DNA of 64,000 nt from Pseudogymnoascus destructans (lineage: Eukaryota; Ascomycota; Leotiomycetes; Thelebolales; Thelebolaceae): assembly GCF_001641265.1 (NCBI RefSeq), contig NW_020167556.1, forward strand, positions 62,001 to 126,000. Reading direction: 5' to 3'. Positions 25,391 through 36,808 of this stretch are shown here, piece by piece (within the stretch, counting starts at the first letter, position 1; the number at the start of each line of letters is the position of its first letter). The position numbers were made by a program, and so were the translations under genes. Under the pieces are notes generated by a model. That model made no database searches. It had not been told where the DNA came from and saw only the letters and a program-made list of their open reading frames with translations.

Positions 25391-25433
25391 TATAATTACT
25401 ATAGACAATTTAATATTAAATCTTAGTATTGCA

Positions 25434-26071
25434 CTAGTTTTTTTGTTTTATTGTTATAACAATTGCACCTACCATAGCTAATAATAAAATTATCGAGGTC
25501 AATATTAATCATATACTATGACTAGAATATAAAATATTTCCAATAGTAGTTATATGACTAGTTTCAGATAAAGTTCCGTCCCATGTTTTACTTGTAACAT
25601 AGCTTAAATCAAGATCCTTTGGTGTAATATCTTCTATATTAATTAGATTATTATCTAAGTTTATATTAACACTTTTTTCATCAAGACTCCCCTTTAAAGG
25701 TCATAAGTTATCAGCTGGAAAACTAAGACCAAGACCTAAACCAAATATAAGAAGTGGGATACTATTACTTGTTTCATTTGATAATTCACTTATTCTAACA
25801 TTTATTAACATAAGTATAAAAAGGAATAAAATAGAAACAGCTCCTACATAAACTAATAAGTAAGATAAACCTATAAAATTAAGGCCTAACACTATAAGAT
25901 AACAAGATATACTTAAAAATAACCCGATTAAAAATAGCACAGAAACTATGGGATTCTTACATACTATGACCAAGATACCAGAAAAAATACAAATCAAAGA
26001 CAACAAGTCTAATACCTCTGTTTGGTACCCGTTTGTAAAAGTTTCATGAAAAACAAAAGTGATAAGTTCAT
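25434..26071 (-). CDS. nad6: NADH dehydrogenase subunit 6, one base short, unit 1
   Basis: Same as 57602-58240 but missing one A near 26057, which breaks the frame close to the start codon. Confidence 0.94.
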
Positions 26072-26188
26072 TTTTTATGTATAGTTTTTTAAATCTCCTA
26101 CACTTTTGACTAAGATATATCTATATATTAGATAATTAGAATTATATTGTGTACATACTTTAAGTACATTGAGTAAACCTAGTCAGGA

Positions 26189-26260
26189 AAGTGAGTACAA
26201 GATTCGAACTTGTACCCTTGTGTCCGTAGCACAAAGCTCTACCTATTAAGCTAACACACA
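26189..26260 (-). tRNA. trnR: tRNA-Arg(ACG), unit 1
   Basis: Identical to 58358-58429. Stem TTGTG/CACAA around ACG. Confidence 0.88.
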
Positions 26261-26378
26261 TAAAAAATAAATAAACTCAAACAGAATTAAATTAAATTAA
26301 ATTAAGAAACAGATAGGTAGAGATACAGAAACAGAAACATAGACAGAAACATAAACAGAAACATAAACATTATTAATT

Positions 26379-26450
26379 AGCCCTTAAGATGATTCGAACA
26401 TCTAACCACAATATTAACAGTATTATGCTCTACCTTTGAGCTATAAAGGC
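26379..26450 (-). tRNA. trnN: tRNA-Asn(GUU), unit 1
   Basis: Identical to 58548-58619. Acceptor GCCTTTA/TAAGGGC. Confidence 0.92.
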
Positions 26451-26480
26451 TCTACATATACAATGAAGTTGTTGATTAAA

Positions 26481-26551
26481 GTGCGGGCAAAGGATTTGCA
26501 CCAATATATACTGATCATGAGTCAGTTATGTTACTATTACATCAACCCGCA
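26481..26551 (-). tRNA. trnM: tRNA-Met(CAU), third copy, possible initiator, unit 1
   Basis: Identical to 58650-58720. Confidence 0.88.
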
Positions 26552-26579
26552 TTTGGGCTATTAGGCTTAATAAACTATT

Positions 26580-26665
26580 TAGGAAGAAAAGGAATTGAAC
26601 CTTCGACAGCAAAAGGCTATTGAGTTTACAGCTCAACCCGTCATACCAACAAACGGAACCTTCCT
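26580..26665 (-). tRNA. trnY: tRNA-Tyr(GUA), unit 1
   Basis: Identical to 58749-58834. It has a long variable arm and stem TTGAG/CTCAA. Confidence 0.92.
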
Positions 26666-26714
26666 TTAGTATACAATATCTTAAATATTACATACAGTTT
26701 ATTGTTTACTTTAA

Positions 26715-28225
26715 TTAGCCCCGTGCAATTTCCACTACACGAACCGTATTTCGACTTAACACCAATCGAAGTAACACATACGAAAATTAACTAAATATAT
26801 ATAAAGAACGTATTATCTTAATTAAAAATAAATAGTTGACCAAACTTATTGCATAAACTTCTTTCAGCGCGCGACGAGTAGTAAGTACCTATCCGAGAAA
26901 AAATTCACCGTGACATGGTGATTCACGATTACTAGTAATTCCTTCTTCATGTAGTCGAGTTACAGACTACAATCCGTATTATATCCTACTTTTGAGATTA
27001 GCTTAAATTCACATTTTCGCATCTCTTTGTATAGGGTTATGTGGCACGTCTATAGCCCACAACATTAAGGTCATGATGACTTGTCTTGGTCCCATATATC
27101 AACCAATATAATGGCGAACTGCTCTATAAAATACTATTTAAAAATAAAGCAAGGGTTTACGTTAATTTTATGGAACTAACCAAAATCTCACGACATTAAC
27201 TGAAGACAGCCGTGCAACGCTTGTAATAATTTTAACCAATTAAGATTAAAAATAATATGCAAATCGTGGTGAGGTTTTTCGTGGATTATCGAATTAAATA
27301 ACATACTTCACTACTGATTTCAGAAACGGCCTAATGATTTCAGTTTCTGCGTTGCCGCATTACTCTTAAGGTGAAATGCTTACACTTTCATTTATATGCT
27401 AAATTAATCTAGCATATGGCATTTAGAATTCTCTGCCTGGACTACTAGGGTATCTAATCCTGTTTGCTACCCAGGCCTTCGTACCTCAACGTCAGTTATT
27501 AGATAGAAGGTTGCTTTCGCCTTTACCAGTCTCTAAGGTATAATTAAATATAAACTCTCCACCATAAATACCTCCTTCTCCTATAAAACTCTAGTACTAT
27601 CGTACCCTTTTTTGGGCTAATAATACCGTCTAGGTACCCTTTAAACCTATTAAAGATGAATAACACTTGTCTTTTACGTATTACCGCGACTGCTGGCACG
27701 TATTTTGGTCAAGACAAATAGATAAAAATTTGTCATAATCAATATTATATCTAGAACTTTATTCGACATAGTCGATGCTTACCTTTATTTTTAGGTTTCA
27801 CAAGCCGAAGCTTTACGTTCTTCCAAATTGCTGGTTCAGCCTTTAGGCTATTGACCAATATTCCCCACTGCTGTACTATACGTATTGGGCTTTTTTCAGA
27901 CCCAATGTGACCGATGGACCTCTCAGCCTCGATTACGGAATTTTAAGCTAGTTAAGCCATTACCTTAACTACTACCTATCCGAGATATTTATTGTCATCT
28001 TAAAGCGGAAATTTACTTCCTTTCTTTATAAGGTATTTATTAGCCTTACTTTAAGGTAGCCAAAATATCATATACTCACCTGTACACCACTTTTAATTAA
28101 ATAAATAGTTTTCCAGGCTTAACCTGAAGACTATTATATTATATTAAACGTACGATTAGCATGTGTCAAGCATTTGGACAGCGTTCATTCAGAGCCATCA
28201 TCAAACTCAAATATATTCTATAATT
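26715..28225 (-). rRNA. rns: Small subunit ribosomal RNA, unit 1
   Basis: Same gene as 58884-60394. The ends are approximate. Confidence 0.95.
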
Positions 28226-28858
28226 GTATTAATAATTAATTAGTTAATTAAATATTAATACTACTAATGTGTATTTAACATTACAATAATTTAAGATCAT
28301 CCCCGACAGAGCCTGGATTATAACCAGTTGTATTAATAACTTAATAATCTGATTCAGATTTTTAAGATATTACATTTAATGAAAATTGCACATGATATAC
28401 ACTTTGTATTTATACAAATAAATCCTCTATTAAATTTAAATAATTCTTGTAGACTATATGTATAAATCTAAGAAAATCTAAAAATAAATAGATATACAAT
28501 TAAGCCAGTTTCTGTTTAATAATTAGTCTGTCTTAACTTTTAACTGTAGGCTTGTATTTTAACATAATACTACGTAATAAACAAGATAGACTTGCTTAAA
28601 TGTATTTCATATACAAAATTTTGTATATTAAAAAATTTTTCTGTACTATACCAAAAACTTTAGCTTTAACACTTTATACCTGTATAAGTTTAATAAACAC
28701 TGGACTTTAACAAATCTATATGCAAATTTTATATTAATATAAGATTTATTCTTAATATACCTATTGATCTTAACCATACCTATGGTTAAACATACGTATA
28801 AATACCTATCTAAAATTTAAAATAAAAAATCTAATCATAAAATTACAAAATTTTCATT

Positions 28859-28895
<37 letters not shown>

Positions 28896-28921
28896 AATTT
28901 ATAATATAATATGTCTTACAC
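28226..28921. other. Long AT-rich spacer rns-atp6, unit 1
   Basis: No gene seen. It contains a (TA)n run at about 28864-28891 that is shorter than the one in unit 2, and several short inverted repeats. Transcription from atp6 to rns passes through it. Confidence 0.6.
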
Positions 28922-29704
28922 TTAATGTAAATCTAATCCATCTTTAATGTAACTACTTGTTAATACCACAAACACTTGAGCTTGTATAAAAGCAATACCC
29001 AATTCAAGACCACAGAAAGCAATTATAAACGCTAAAGGCATTAAACCTAAAAAGAAGAATATAAATCCTGAAGTCATGATATTATAAGTAAATCCAGCTA
29101 AGATATGTAATAACATATGACCACTTAAGATATTAGCAGCTAATCTAAGCCCTAATGATACAGCTCTAGCTAAATAAGAAATAAATTCAATTAAAACTAA
29201 TAAAGGTAATAAACCTAAAGGACAACCAGCTGGTACTAATAAAGAAAAGAACTCTAACCCGTGTTTTTGGAATCCTAATATAGTTGCACCTAAAACTATA
29301 GTAAAACTAAGTCCAAAAGTTAATACAAAATGACTAGTAGATGCAAAGCTATATGGAACTAAACCTATTAAATTATTAATTAAAATAAATACAAATAAGG
29401 CATATATAAAAGGGAAATATAATTGACCTTTTACAGAGTTTATTTGATTTGTAACAATACTATGTATTGTTGCATATAATGTTTCTTGACTAATTGATCA
29501 GCTATTACTTATAATTTTATTATAATTAGTAGCTAAAACACTACCACTTAAAATTATAAAAGTAGATATTAATAAATATAATCCTATATTTGTAATAGAT
29601 ATGTTAATATCTCCCAATATAGGGGCTTCCATACTTAGAAGGTTTCTTATTTCAAACTGATCAAGGGGACTAGCAATTTCTCTCAATATGTTTGAATGTG
29701 TCAT
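28922..29704 (-). CDS. atp6: ATP synthase subunit 6, unit 1 (intact)
   Basis: An open 260-residue frame identical to 61093-61875, with LGLRLAANILSGH near the proton channel. Confidence 0.97.
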
Positions 29705-29842
29705 TATTTTTATTATCTCCTTATTTTTATTGTCTTTTTTTTCGCATACTTAAAAGGATTTATATTATACCCTTTAAGTATATAAGGATTTAAATTCCTT
29801 TTCTAGTTTAACATAGTTTAAATAAACTAATTATAAACCTTA

Positions 29843-29913
29843 ATTCTTATCTAAGATTCGAACTTAGATCTAGATATTAGAAGTATCCTGCTCTACCATT
29901 GAGCTAATAAGAG
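29843..29913 (-). tRNA. trnR: tRNA-Arg(UCU), unit 1
   Basis: Identical to 62015-62085. Loop CTTCTAA. Confidence 0.92.
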
Positions 29914-29943
29914 TATGGTTTACTTAAAGTTATATTAAAAAAA

Positions 29944-31047
29944 CTAAAGTAAAGGAATATTACTTGGTATTATATCAAAGCTATATAATATACAAGGAAC
30001 TAAAACGACAAAAGCAATAACTATAGGTAATAAAATTATTCAACAAAATGTCATTAATTGATCAAAACGTATTCTAGGGAAAGAAGCTCTAGCCCATATA
30101 AATACAAAAGTCATGATACAAGTTTTTAATCCTAAACTTAGACCATAATATAATCCTTCAGTTAAAGGGTTATAGTAATATTCAGGACCTAACACTTTAT
30201 AATGTAAAGTTTCTTCTACATAGTAATCAAAATCTATAAACTGGAATAAACCAAATATAGAAAAAGGTAAAATATCGTATAAATATCCACCTAAAAACAA
30301 TATACTAGTTAAAACACAAATTAGAACAATACTAGAGTATTCGGCTAAAAAGAAAAATACAAATATAACTGCAGCGTGCTCTGTCATAAATCCACTAACT
30401 AGTTCAGATTCAGCTTCAGCTAAATCAAAAGGGGCTCTATTAGTTTCTGCTATAGATCCTATTAAGAAGATTATAAATATGGGGAACAAAGGTATTATAA
30501 ATCAAACGGCTCTTTGAGCTTCTACATTTACTGTAAGATTTAAACTACCTGTTAACATAATTACTAAAAGAATAGCTGAACTTAATATTAGTTCATAACT
30601 TATTAATTGAGCTGTACTTCTAAGTGAACCTAAAAAGGCATATTTACTATTTGCACTTCATCCTGCTAATAATATACCATATGTAGCTAAAGATGAAACA
30701 GCTAACATATATAATATACCTAAATTAAGATCACTTATAGCTAAACCAGGTCCATATGGTACTACAGCATAACCTAGCAGTGCAAATATTAAAGTTATAA
30801 TTGGACCAAGGAAAAATAACACAAAATTAGCTTGTGTAGGTGATACATATTCTTTTAACAATAGTTTTAAGGCATCCGCGAATGCTTGTAATAAACCATA
30901 GTAACCCACTGTATTCGGCCCTAATCTTCTTTGCATGCTAGCTAATCCTTTTCTTTCGGCTACTGTTAAATAAGCTACAGTTAATAACACAGGCACAGTA
31001 ACTAATAGCACTTCTACTATAGATATTAAGGTGGGTAAGTATATCAT
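29944..31047 (-). CDS. nad1: NADH dehydrogenase subunit 1, unit 1 (intact)
   Basis: An open 367-residue frame identical to 62116-63219, with AETNRAPFDLAEAESELV. Confidence 0.97.
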
Positions 31048-31162
31048 TTTTTTTTTTTTATAAAAACTTTTATTACTAATAATTCATATTAATACCTAAT
31101 ACAATATAATGCAATAAAATTTATTTAGATATATTAGAAAGTAAAAATAAATTTAAATTTAA

Positions 31163-31187
31163 ATTTAAATCAAATTTTGATTTAAAT
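31163..31187. repeat. AT palindrome upstream of nad1, unit 1
   Basis: Twelve-base arms (ATTTAAATCAAA) form an almost perfect palindrome in an AAATTT-rich spacer between the nad1 start and the atp9 remnant. It is a candidate regulatory or replication structure, but only the shape supports that. Confidence 0.5.
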
Positions 31188-31316
31188 TAAATTCTATTCC
31201 ATATTATTACCAGAACAAATATAACAATACAATAATAAAAATAAATATTTATTTAACTTAACAGTAAAAGCTCAGATAATTTATAAATACATATACAAAC
31301 ATTATCAATATAAAAT

Positions 31317-31492
31317 TTATATGCATAAGTATACCATTAAAGCAAATAAAACACGAACTTTAAAGAAGATGGTACCAAAAATAGTATATGAAAAAGTAGA
31401 TCTCTAATTGTAAGATTTCTAGCTACACCTAAGATAAATGCACCTAATATTACTCCAATAATTAGTATATACTATAATTCCTGTAGTGACTA
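31317..31492 (-). pseudogene. atp9: Decayed atp9 remnant, unit 2
   Basis: Same sequence as 28-203. It encodes GVILGAFILGVARN of the subunit c loop and, one frame over, LFSYTIFG and LFALM. The N-terminal half is missing. Subunit c forms the rotating proteolipid ring of ATP synthase. No other atp9 is present, so the protein is likely imported. Confidence 0.75.
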
Positions 31493-31551
31493 AATATTTT
31501 TATAAAAATTTTGCGACTTATTATATTTTTATTTTAATTAGCTTTTAATTA

Positions 31552-31625
31552 TAGAGATATGGAAGAATCGAACCCCTTATTATAGATCTGCAATCCAAAT
31601 GCAAAACCATTTGCAACATATCTCT
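31552..31625 (-). tRNA. trnC: tRNA-Cys(GCA), unit 2
   Basis: Perfect acceptor AGAGATA/TATCTCT. GCA lies in the anticodon loop, whose stem holds four pairs including a G-U. T-arm loop is TTCGATT. It lies downstream of cob. Confidence 0.88.
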
Positions 31626-31821
31626 ACGTAAAAACGTATAAAAATATCTCTACATACTTATATATCTTTAAGATCAAAGTTTAACCTGTAATATGACAAT
31701 GTTTGAAATAATATATTACTAATACACATGTAACTCTTAAGATATAAGTGCTAGTCTTTTAAATAACATTAAAAAAATCTATAATTATTTATATGTACAT
31801 ACTTTTTTTTTGTGTGTATAA

Positions 31822-32990
31822 CTAAGCCTTATGCGATTTAGTTATACTTAATTCCACTAATGTATTTTCTAATAAACTAACTAGAGGTACTATTATTAAA
31901 AAGTGAGCAAAATAAATAACAGTACTTATTTGTCCAAATTCAATAAATGGAGATTCCACATGTTTAGCACCTAATACCAATAATATTAAGAAATTAGCTA
32001 TAAACATATAAAAAGCTATTTTACTTAAAGGTCTGAATTGTATACCTCTAGATCTACTTAAATCTGTGTAAGGCATAGCTAATAATATAAAATAGCACCA
32101 AACATAGCAATAACACCTAATAATTTATTAGGAATAGATCTTAATATAGCATAGAAAGGTAATAAGTATCATTCAGGAACTATAGCAGGAGGAGTTTGCA
32201 TAGGATTTGCTACAACATAGTTATCACTATCTCCTAAAACATTAGGCATAAAGAATACAAATACACTTAATACAATTATAAAGATAAATATAGTTATTAA
32301 ATCTTTAAATAAAAAATAAGGAGCAAAAGCTAATCTATCAAAATTACCTGAAACACCTAATGGATTACCAGATCCAGCACTGTCATGAAGAGCAATTAAG
32401 TGCATTAGAGCTAATGCAGCTAAAACAAAAGGTAAAACAAAATGTAAAGCAAAAAATCTATTTAAAGTAGCGTTATTAACAGAAAAACCACCTCAAATAA
32501 ATTCAACTATATCTTGTCCAACTCAAGGAATCGCACTCATAAGGTTTGTAATAACAGTCGCACCTCACAATGACATTTGGCCGTATGGTAAAACATAACC
32601 TAAGAATCCTGTAGCCATCATTAACACAAAAATAATTACACCTAATGTTCAAACTAATGTTCTAGGTGCTCTGTAAGACCCGTAATATAAACCTCTTCCT
32701 ATGTGTAAATACACTAAAAAAAAGAAGGCTGAAGCTGTATTACTGTGTAAGTAACGTATTAATCAACCATTATTAACATCACGCATGATATGTTCTACTG
32801 AATTGAAAGCTTCTAATACACTAGGGTTGTAGTGCATTGCTAATGTAACTCCTGTTACTATTTGTACTATTAAACAAACGGCTAATAGAGAACCAAAGTT
32901 TCACAGATAGCTAATATTACTAGGTTGTGGTGAATCTATTAAATATGAATTAACCAATTTTAACAAAGGATGATTTTTAAAAATTCTCAT
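31822..32990 (-). CDS. cob: Apocytochrome b, one-base frameshift, unit 2
   Basis: Central subunit of complex III, with eight expected membrane helices and two haem b sites. The gene starts MRIFKNHPLLKL at 32990 and stops with TAG. The Qo-site motifs GQMSLWGATV and PEWYLLPFYAM are present, and UGA serves as Trp at several conserved positions. The span is 1169 bases because one A is missing from a run near 32090 (AAAA here, AAAAA in unit 1). Unit 1 gives the intact 389-residue frame, so this break is most likely a sequence error. There are no introns. Confidence 0.96.
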
Positions 32991-33223
32991 TTTATATACA
33001 GATAACATTAAATACTTATTTTTTAGAAATATAGATAACTTCTTATGTTAGTCCTTAACTAAAAACTAGGACTAGCTAAGTTAAATAACTAGGTAAGTAC
33101 CGTCTTACCCTATTTTAATTCTCTAATGGTTTAGTTTAAACAATATAATATTTAAGGATGTAAAGTTTTTACAATTAAATTAATTTGTGAAACTAAAACT
33201 TATACAAATTATTTTAACTATAT

Positions 33224-33294
33224 AAAGTGTGGAAGAGTCGAACTTCCTTAATACATATAAATAATAAAAGCAGAACCATCTGCAACACGTGTAT
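33224..33294 (-). tRNA. Degenerate tRNA-Cys-like element, unit 2
   Basis: The D arm GCAG/CTGC and T arm GGAAG/CTTCC resemble trnC at 31552, but the acceptor is poorly paired and the anticodon loop lacks a sensible anticodon. It is conserved in both units. It may be a trnC pseudogene or a tRNA-like cleavage signal that separates nad5 from cob RNA. Confidence 0.5.
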
Positions 33295-33622
33295 AACTTA
33301 AAGTACAACAGTGTCCATTAGTATTATATACTATATGGATACTATATATTTAATAATTATATATAAAGATAATATATAGGGTAGATATATTTCATCTTGA
33401 TTAACACCACACATAATGTGGTAATTATTATAAGTATAGTTAACATTAAGACTATAATAAGAGAGCGAAAAAAAGATTTACACTTTTAACTGCTGATAGT
33501 TAATCAGCAATGTTATTATTACACCACTTCGCATTAGTTTTATTAAGAAAATAAAATTTTAAAAACTTTTTTCTAATAATACTTAATAATAAAACCTTAA
33601 GTTAAATGTATTAAATTAAACA
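33295..33622. other. Spacer between nad5 and the trnC-like element, unit 2
   Basis: No gene seen. It holds two small hairpins, CCACA/TGTGG near 33408 and TGCTGAT/ATCAGCA near 33492. The left edge of the unit 1 nad5 deletion lies here, at AAAATAAAAT (33548). Confidence 0.6.
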
Positions 33623-35583
33623 TTAACTTTTTATTGTACTAAATAAAGGTAAGAGAATTAATATAAGTAAACTAGAATCAAACATAGATAAATAGGGAAT
33701 TAATATATAAAATATAAATCCTATTAAGATGTATAAAGCATAACTAGTAATAACACCTGTATCTAAACTAGATATTTTTTTACTTAATTTTACTAATCTT
33801 TTTCTAAACCATAAGGTCCCAATAGTTCTACACTACCTCTATCTAAAACTTTTGTAGTTTGACCTCCTAATTTTAATACAAACCCTGTTATATATTTATT
33901 ATATAAAAGTTCAATTAAAAAACGTTGGTTAAAGAAGCTAAAAATATTATAACCTAGTCTAGTTAATTTAAAATTAATTAAACTTAATGGTAAAAATTCA
34001 GATAAAATAATAGCTAAAAAACTAAGAGAAATAGTAAATATTAGAGGTAATAATTTAAAAAAAACAGGTACAGGCAAATTCTGTGTCTAGCATAGTTTTC
34101 ATGCATAGGATGTATAAATAAACTATTATCCATAAAAAATCCTGAACCTAAACCTATAAAAAGGTCTTTAGCTATATAACCAAAGAATATAGAAAATATG
34201 GCTAATATAATTAAAGGTAGACTCATAAAGATATCTCCTTCATGTGCGTGTTTATAACTAGTTAAAGGCCCATTCGGGTTAGTTAAGAAAGTTAAATATA
34301 AAACTTTAACCGAGTATAAAGTAGTAAACATTGCCCCTATAGTAGCAATAAAGTAAACAACTGTACTACTAAAATAGAATTGCCCATATGCAGATTCTAA
34401 AATAAAATTTACTATAAAACCCTGTCATAAAAGGGAATGCAACTAAACTAAGACTAGCTATCAGCATAACAGAATAAGTTAAAGGCAAGAATGCTCTTAA
34501 TCCTCCGTATTTTCTAAAATCCTGGTTATCAGATACAGCGTGAATTACAGCTCCCGCACCTAAAAATAACAGTGCTTTATAGAAAGCATGATTAACTAAA
34601 TGAAATAAAGCAAGATTGTATGAAGATAAACCTACTGCAATAACCATCATACCTAATTGACTCATAGTACTGTATGCAATAACTTTTTTAATATCTTGTT
34701 GGAATAGCCCAATAAGACTACTAAAAACAGTAGTTATTGCACCTAATCATAAACATAAAATTAAAACAGTTGAACTATATTCTATTAAAGGACTTGTACG
34801 CATAAGTAAATATACACCAGCTGTAACCATTGTAGCAGCGTGTATTAAAGCACTAACTGGTGTAGGCCCTTCCATAGCCATAGGTAATCACACATGTAAC
34901 CCTATTTGAGAACTTTTAGCCATAGCTCCTATTAATAAACATACTCCTATAATTGTAACAATATTTTCATTAACAAAAGGAGCTAATGAGAAAACAGTGC
35001 TATAATCTATATTACCAAAAGATCATAATATAGCAAACATACCTATCATAAAAAAGGCATCCCCAACTCTATTAGTTAATAAAGCAGAGATAGAGCTTTG
35101 ATTTGCTGCTATTCTAGTAAACCAGAAACTAACTAACAGATATGAGCAAATACCTACACCCTCTCACCCTACAAACATTAATAAAAAATTATTAGCTGTA
35201 ACTAGTATTACCATCATAAATGTAAATAAACTAAGATAGCTAAAAAATCTTTGATTGTGTGGGTCATGGCTCATGTACCCTATAGAGTATACGTGCACTA
35301 AAGAAGAAACAATTAAAACAGGTATTAACATAGACACAGTTAAACTATCAAACTGAAAACCTCATAACACATTTAGTGATTCACTATCTATTCATCTGAA
35401 AAGATTTATAGATACAGGTATGTTATTTAATCCTACTTCAAAAAAGGCAACTGTTGCTAATAATGTTGTTAAAATTACACATAAAGATGTTATTAACTGC
35501 GCCCCACTAACTCCAACTTTTCTACCAAAAAGCCCCGCAACTATTGACCCTAACAAAGGTAAAGTTATTATTGCTAAATACAT
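33623..35583 (-). CDS. nad5: NADH dehydrogenase subunit 5, full length with small indels, unit 2
   Basis: Antiporter-like proton-pumping subunit of complex I, in the inner membrane. It is read in code 4 from ATG at 35583 (MYLAIITLPLLG) to TAA at 33623 and should be about 653 residues, normal for fungi. Landmarks are GWEGVGICSYLL, GPTPVSALIHAATMV and MSQLGMMVIAVG. Four small frame breaks lie between about 34410 and 33800. They are a lost CT pair near 34408 (present in unit 1), one extra base near 34090, another near 34075, and one lost base near 33797. All fall at or inside the segment missing from unit 1. The ATG overlaps the nad4L stop by one base, so the two are co-transcribed. Confidence 0.95.
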
Positions 35584-35852
35584 TATTTATACTCTATAGC
35601 TATACTTCCTCTTAATCTGTAAAAAGCTACTAGTATACCCAAACCTATCGCAGATTCTGCACCCGCTATTGCTATTATATATATAGCATAAGTTTGGCCT
35701 AATATATCATCAAAGCTAAGTGAACTTACCAATATTAAAAATGTAATAGATAGAAGCATTATCTCTATAGAAATAAGCATTAATATTATATTTTTTCTAT
35801 TTAAAACGAAACCTAAAATCCCGATTAAAAAGAGTACTAGGGTTAAATTCAT
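35583..35852 (-). CDS. nad4L: NADH dehydrogenase subunit 4L, unit 2
   Basis: Complex I membrane subunit of 89 residues, which is the usual fungal length. It has three hydrophobic helices and the conserved stretches IEIMLLSITFLIL and GAESAIGLGILVAFYR, the latter holding the conserved Glu of the proton path. The stop TAA overlaps the nad5 start (TAATG). This arrangement is typical of ascomycete mtDNA and implies that nad4L and nad5 are made from one transcript. Confidence 0.97.
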   Translation of the reverse strand: MNLTLVLFLIGILGFVLNRKNIILMLISIEIMLLSITFLILVSSLSFDDILGQTYAIYIIAIAGAESAIGLGILVAFYRLRGSIAIEYK

Positions 35853-35973
35853 TATATATTATTTATATTTAAATTATTGTTTTTAGTTTATTGTAACTAA
35901 TATAGTTAAGGATGAAATACTTGAGACTATTATTATACTAATATAACCCCATAAACAATTTAATTTTCAGGGT

Positions 35974-35999
35974 TTAACATAAGCTAATGCTTATGTTAA
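35974..35999. repeat. Perfect hairpin between nad4L and atp8, unit 2
   Basis: Inverted repeat TTAACATAAGC with the 4-base loop TAAT, same as 3840-3865. It is a candidate RNA processing element in a spacer that otherwise holds nothing. Confidence 0.6.
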
Positions 36000-36020
36000 C
36001 CTTTATATCATAGAATTATT

Positions 36021-36167
36021 TTATAATTTACTTATAAAAACACGGCTTAAGAATAGACGCACAAACCTTGGTAATATATATTTAGAAAATACATATATCA
36101 TTGTTACTAATATAACAAATGCAAAAGTTACTTGATTAATAAAATAAAAAGGAACTAACTGTGGCAT
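36021..36167 (-). CDS. atp8: ATP synthase subunit 8, unit 2
   Basis: Small subunit of the ATP synthase peripheral stalk and membrane sector. It is 48 residues, starts MPQLVPFYFINQ, continues with one hydrophobic helix (FAFVILVTMIYVF) and ends in a basic tail RLFLSRVFISKL. The MPQLVPF start is diagnostic of fungal Atp8. It is too short to stand out by length alone but is identical in both units. It sits between orf120 and nad4L rather than directly upstream of atp6, its common partner elsewhere. Confidence 0.95.
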   Translation of the reverse strand: MPQLVPFYFINQVTFAFVILVTMIYVFSKYILPRFVRLFLSRVFISKL

Positions 36168-36178
36168 GGTATTTATGG

Positions 36179-36327
36179 AATTTGATAGATGTATAGATAA
36201 GTAAAGACTTACTCACATCAGAACTTTTTGTAAAAGGTTTACGTGGAAAACATTGATGCAAAATAACCATTAAAAATAATTTTAATGTTTATAAGACCCA
36301 TTCAATGCTTTAAATTTGGCTATTTCA
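36179..36327. repeat. 149-base direct repeat, downstream member, unit 2
   Basis: Same as 4045-4193. It covers the last 15 codons of orf120 and the sequence up to atp8. Confidence 0.95.
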
Positions 36328-36644
36328 CTAGTCAATAGGCTACTATATGTAGGATCTTTAATTTTTAAAGAATTTTCTATATTTAAACCCTTATTAAACA
36401 ATTCATTTATAGAAGATCCATTATGAGTTATTAATCTGTCTATGACTCCTACTCTAGCACTAATTTTATTAGCGTATGAATCTGTCATACTTGAAGGTAC
36501 ATCGATAGACATGTTACCTTGAGCATCTGATACTACGTTAATACCAGTATCTAGAACAATTGCTTTAAACTGAGTGATGAAGACTTCCATTTGAGGAAGT
36601 AACCTGTTAATCTCTGTAACTATTGCATATAATTCTTCTTCCAT
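36282..36644 (-). CDS. orf120, hypothetical protein, unit 2
   Basis: I cannot assign a function. The 120-residue protein begins MEEELYAIVTEINRLLPQM, has no membrane segment, and is mostly helical in character with a central Gly/Ser/Asp-containing stretch (DAQGNMSIDVPSSM). It ends FKALNGSYKH at a TAA. The frame is identical and open in both units, which argues that it is a real gene. Its last 15 codons and 3' flank are repeated perfectly 481 bases upstream, where a shorter, decayed relative lies. It is placed between orf582 and atp8 and likely shares their transcript. I have an unverified impression that similar small ORFs occur in other filamentous ascomycete mtDNAs. Confidence 0.75.
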   Translation of the reverse strand: MEEELYAIVTEINRLLPQMEVFITQFKAIVLDTGINVVSDAQGNMSIDVPSSMTDSYANKISARVGVIDRLITHNGSSINELFNKGLNIENSLKIKDPTYSSLLTSEIAKFKALNGSYKH

Positions 36645-36659
36645 TGGATACTTATTTGA

Positions 36660-36808
36660 AATTTGATAGATGTATAGATAAGTAAAGACTTACTCACATC
36701 AGAACTTTTTGTAAAAGGTTTACGTGGAAAACATTGATGCAAAATAACCATTAAAAATAATTTTAATGTTTATAAGACCCATTCAATGCTTTAAATTTGG
36801 CTATTTCA
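36660..36808. repeat. 149-base direct repeat, upstream member, unit 2
   Basis: Same as 4526-4674. It repeats the orf120 3' end (FKALNGSYKH) upstream of orf120 itself. Confidence 0.95.

Larger units (their letters stand above)
1..31289. repeat. Genome unit 1 (first turn of the circular mtDNA)
   Basis: Position 1 matches 31290 and 63463, so this stretch is one full turn of the circular-mapping mitochondrial genome. It is 884 bases shorter than unit 2. Of this, 851 bases are one deletion in nad5 and the rest is the net of many small indels. Indels are dense from about 2.2 to 26 kb. The rns-atp6-nad1 end is nearly identical to unit 2. I saw hardly any substitutions between the units. Confidence 0.95.

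Noticed and set aside
1..31289. Unit 1 as a nuclear copy of mtDNA (NUMT) or a second mitochondrial haplotype
   Set aside because: The differences are nearly all homopolymer indels, with very few substitutions, and the unit is joined seamlessly to unit 2. That pattern fits read error, not divergence.
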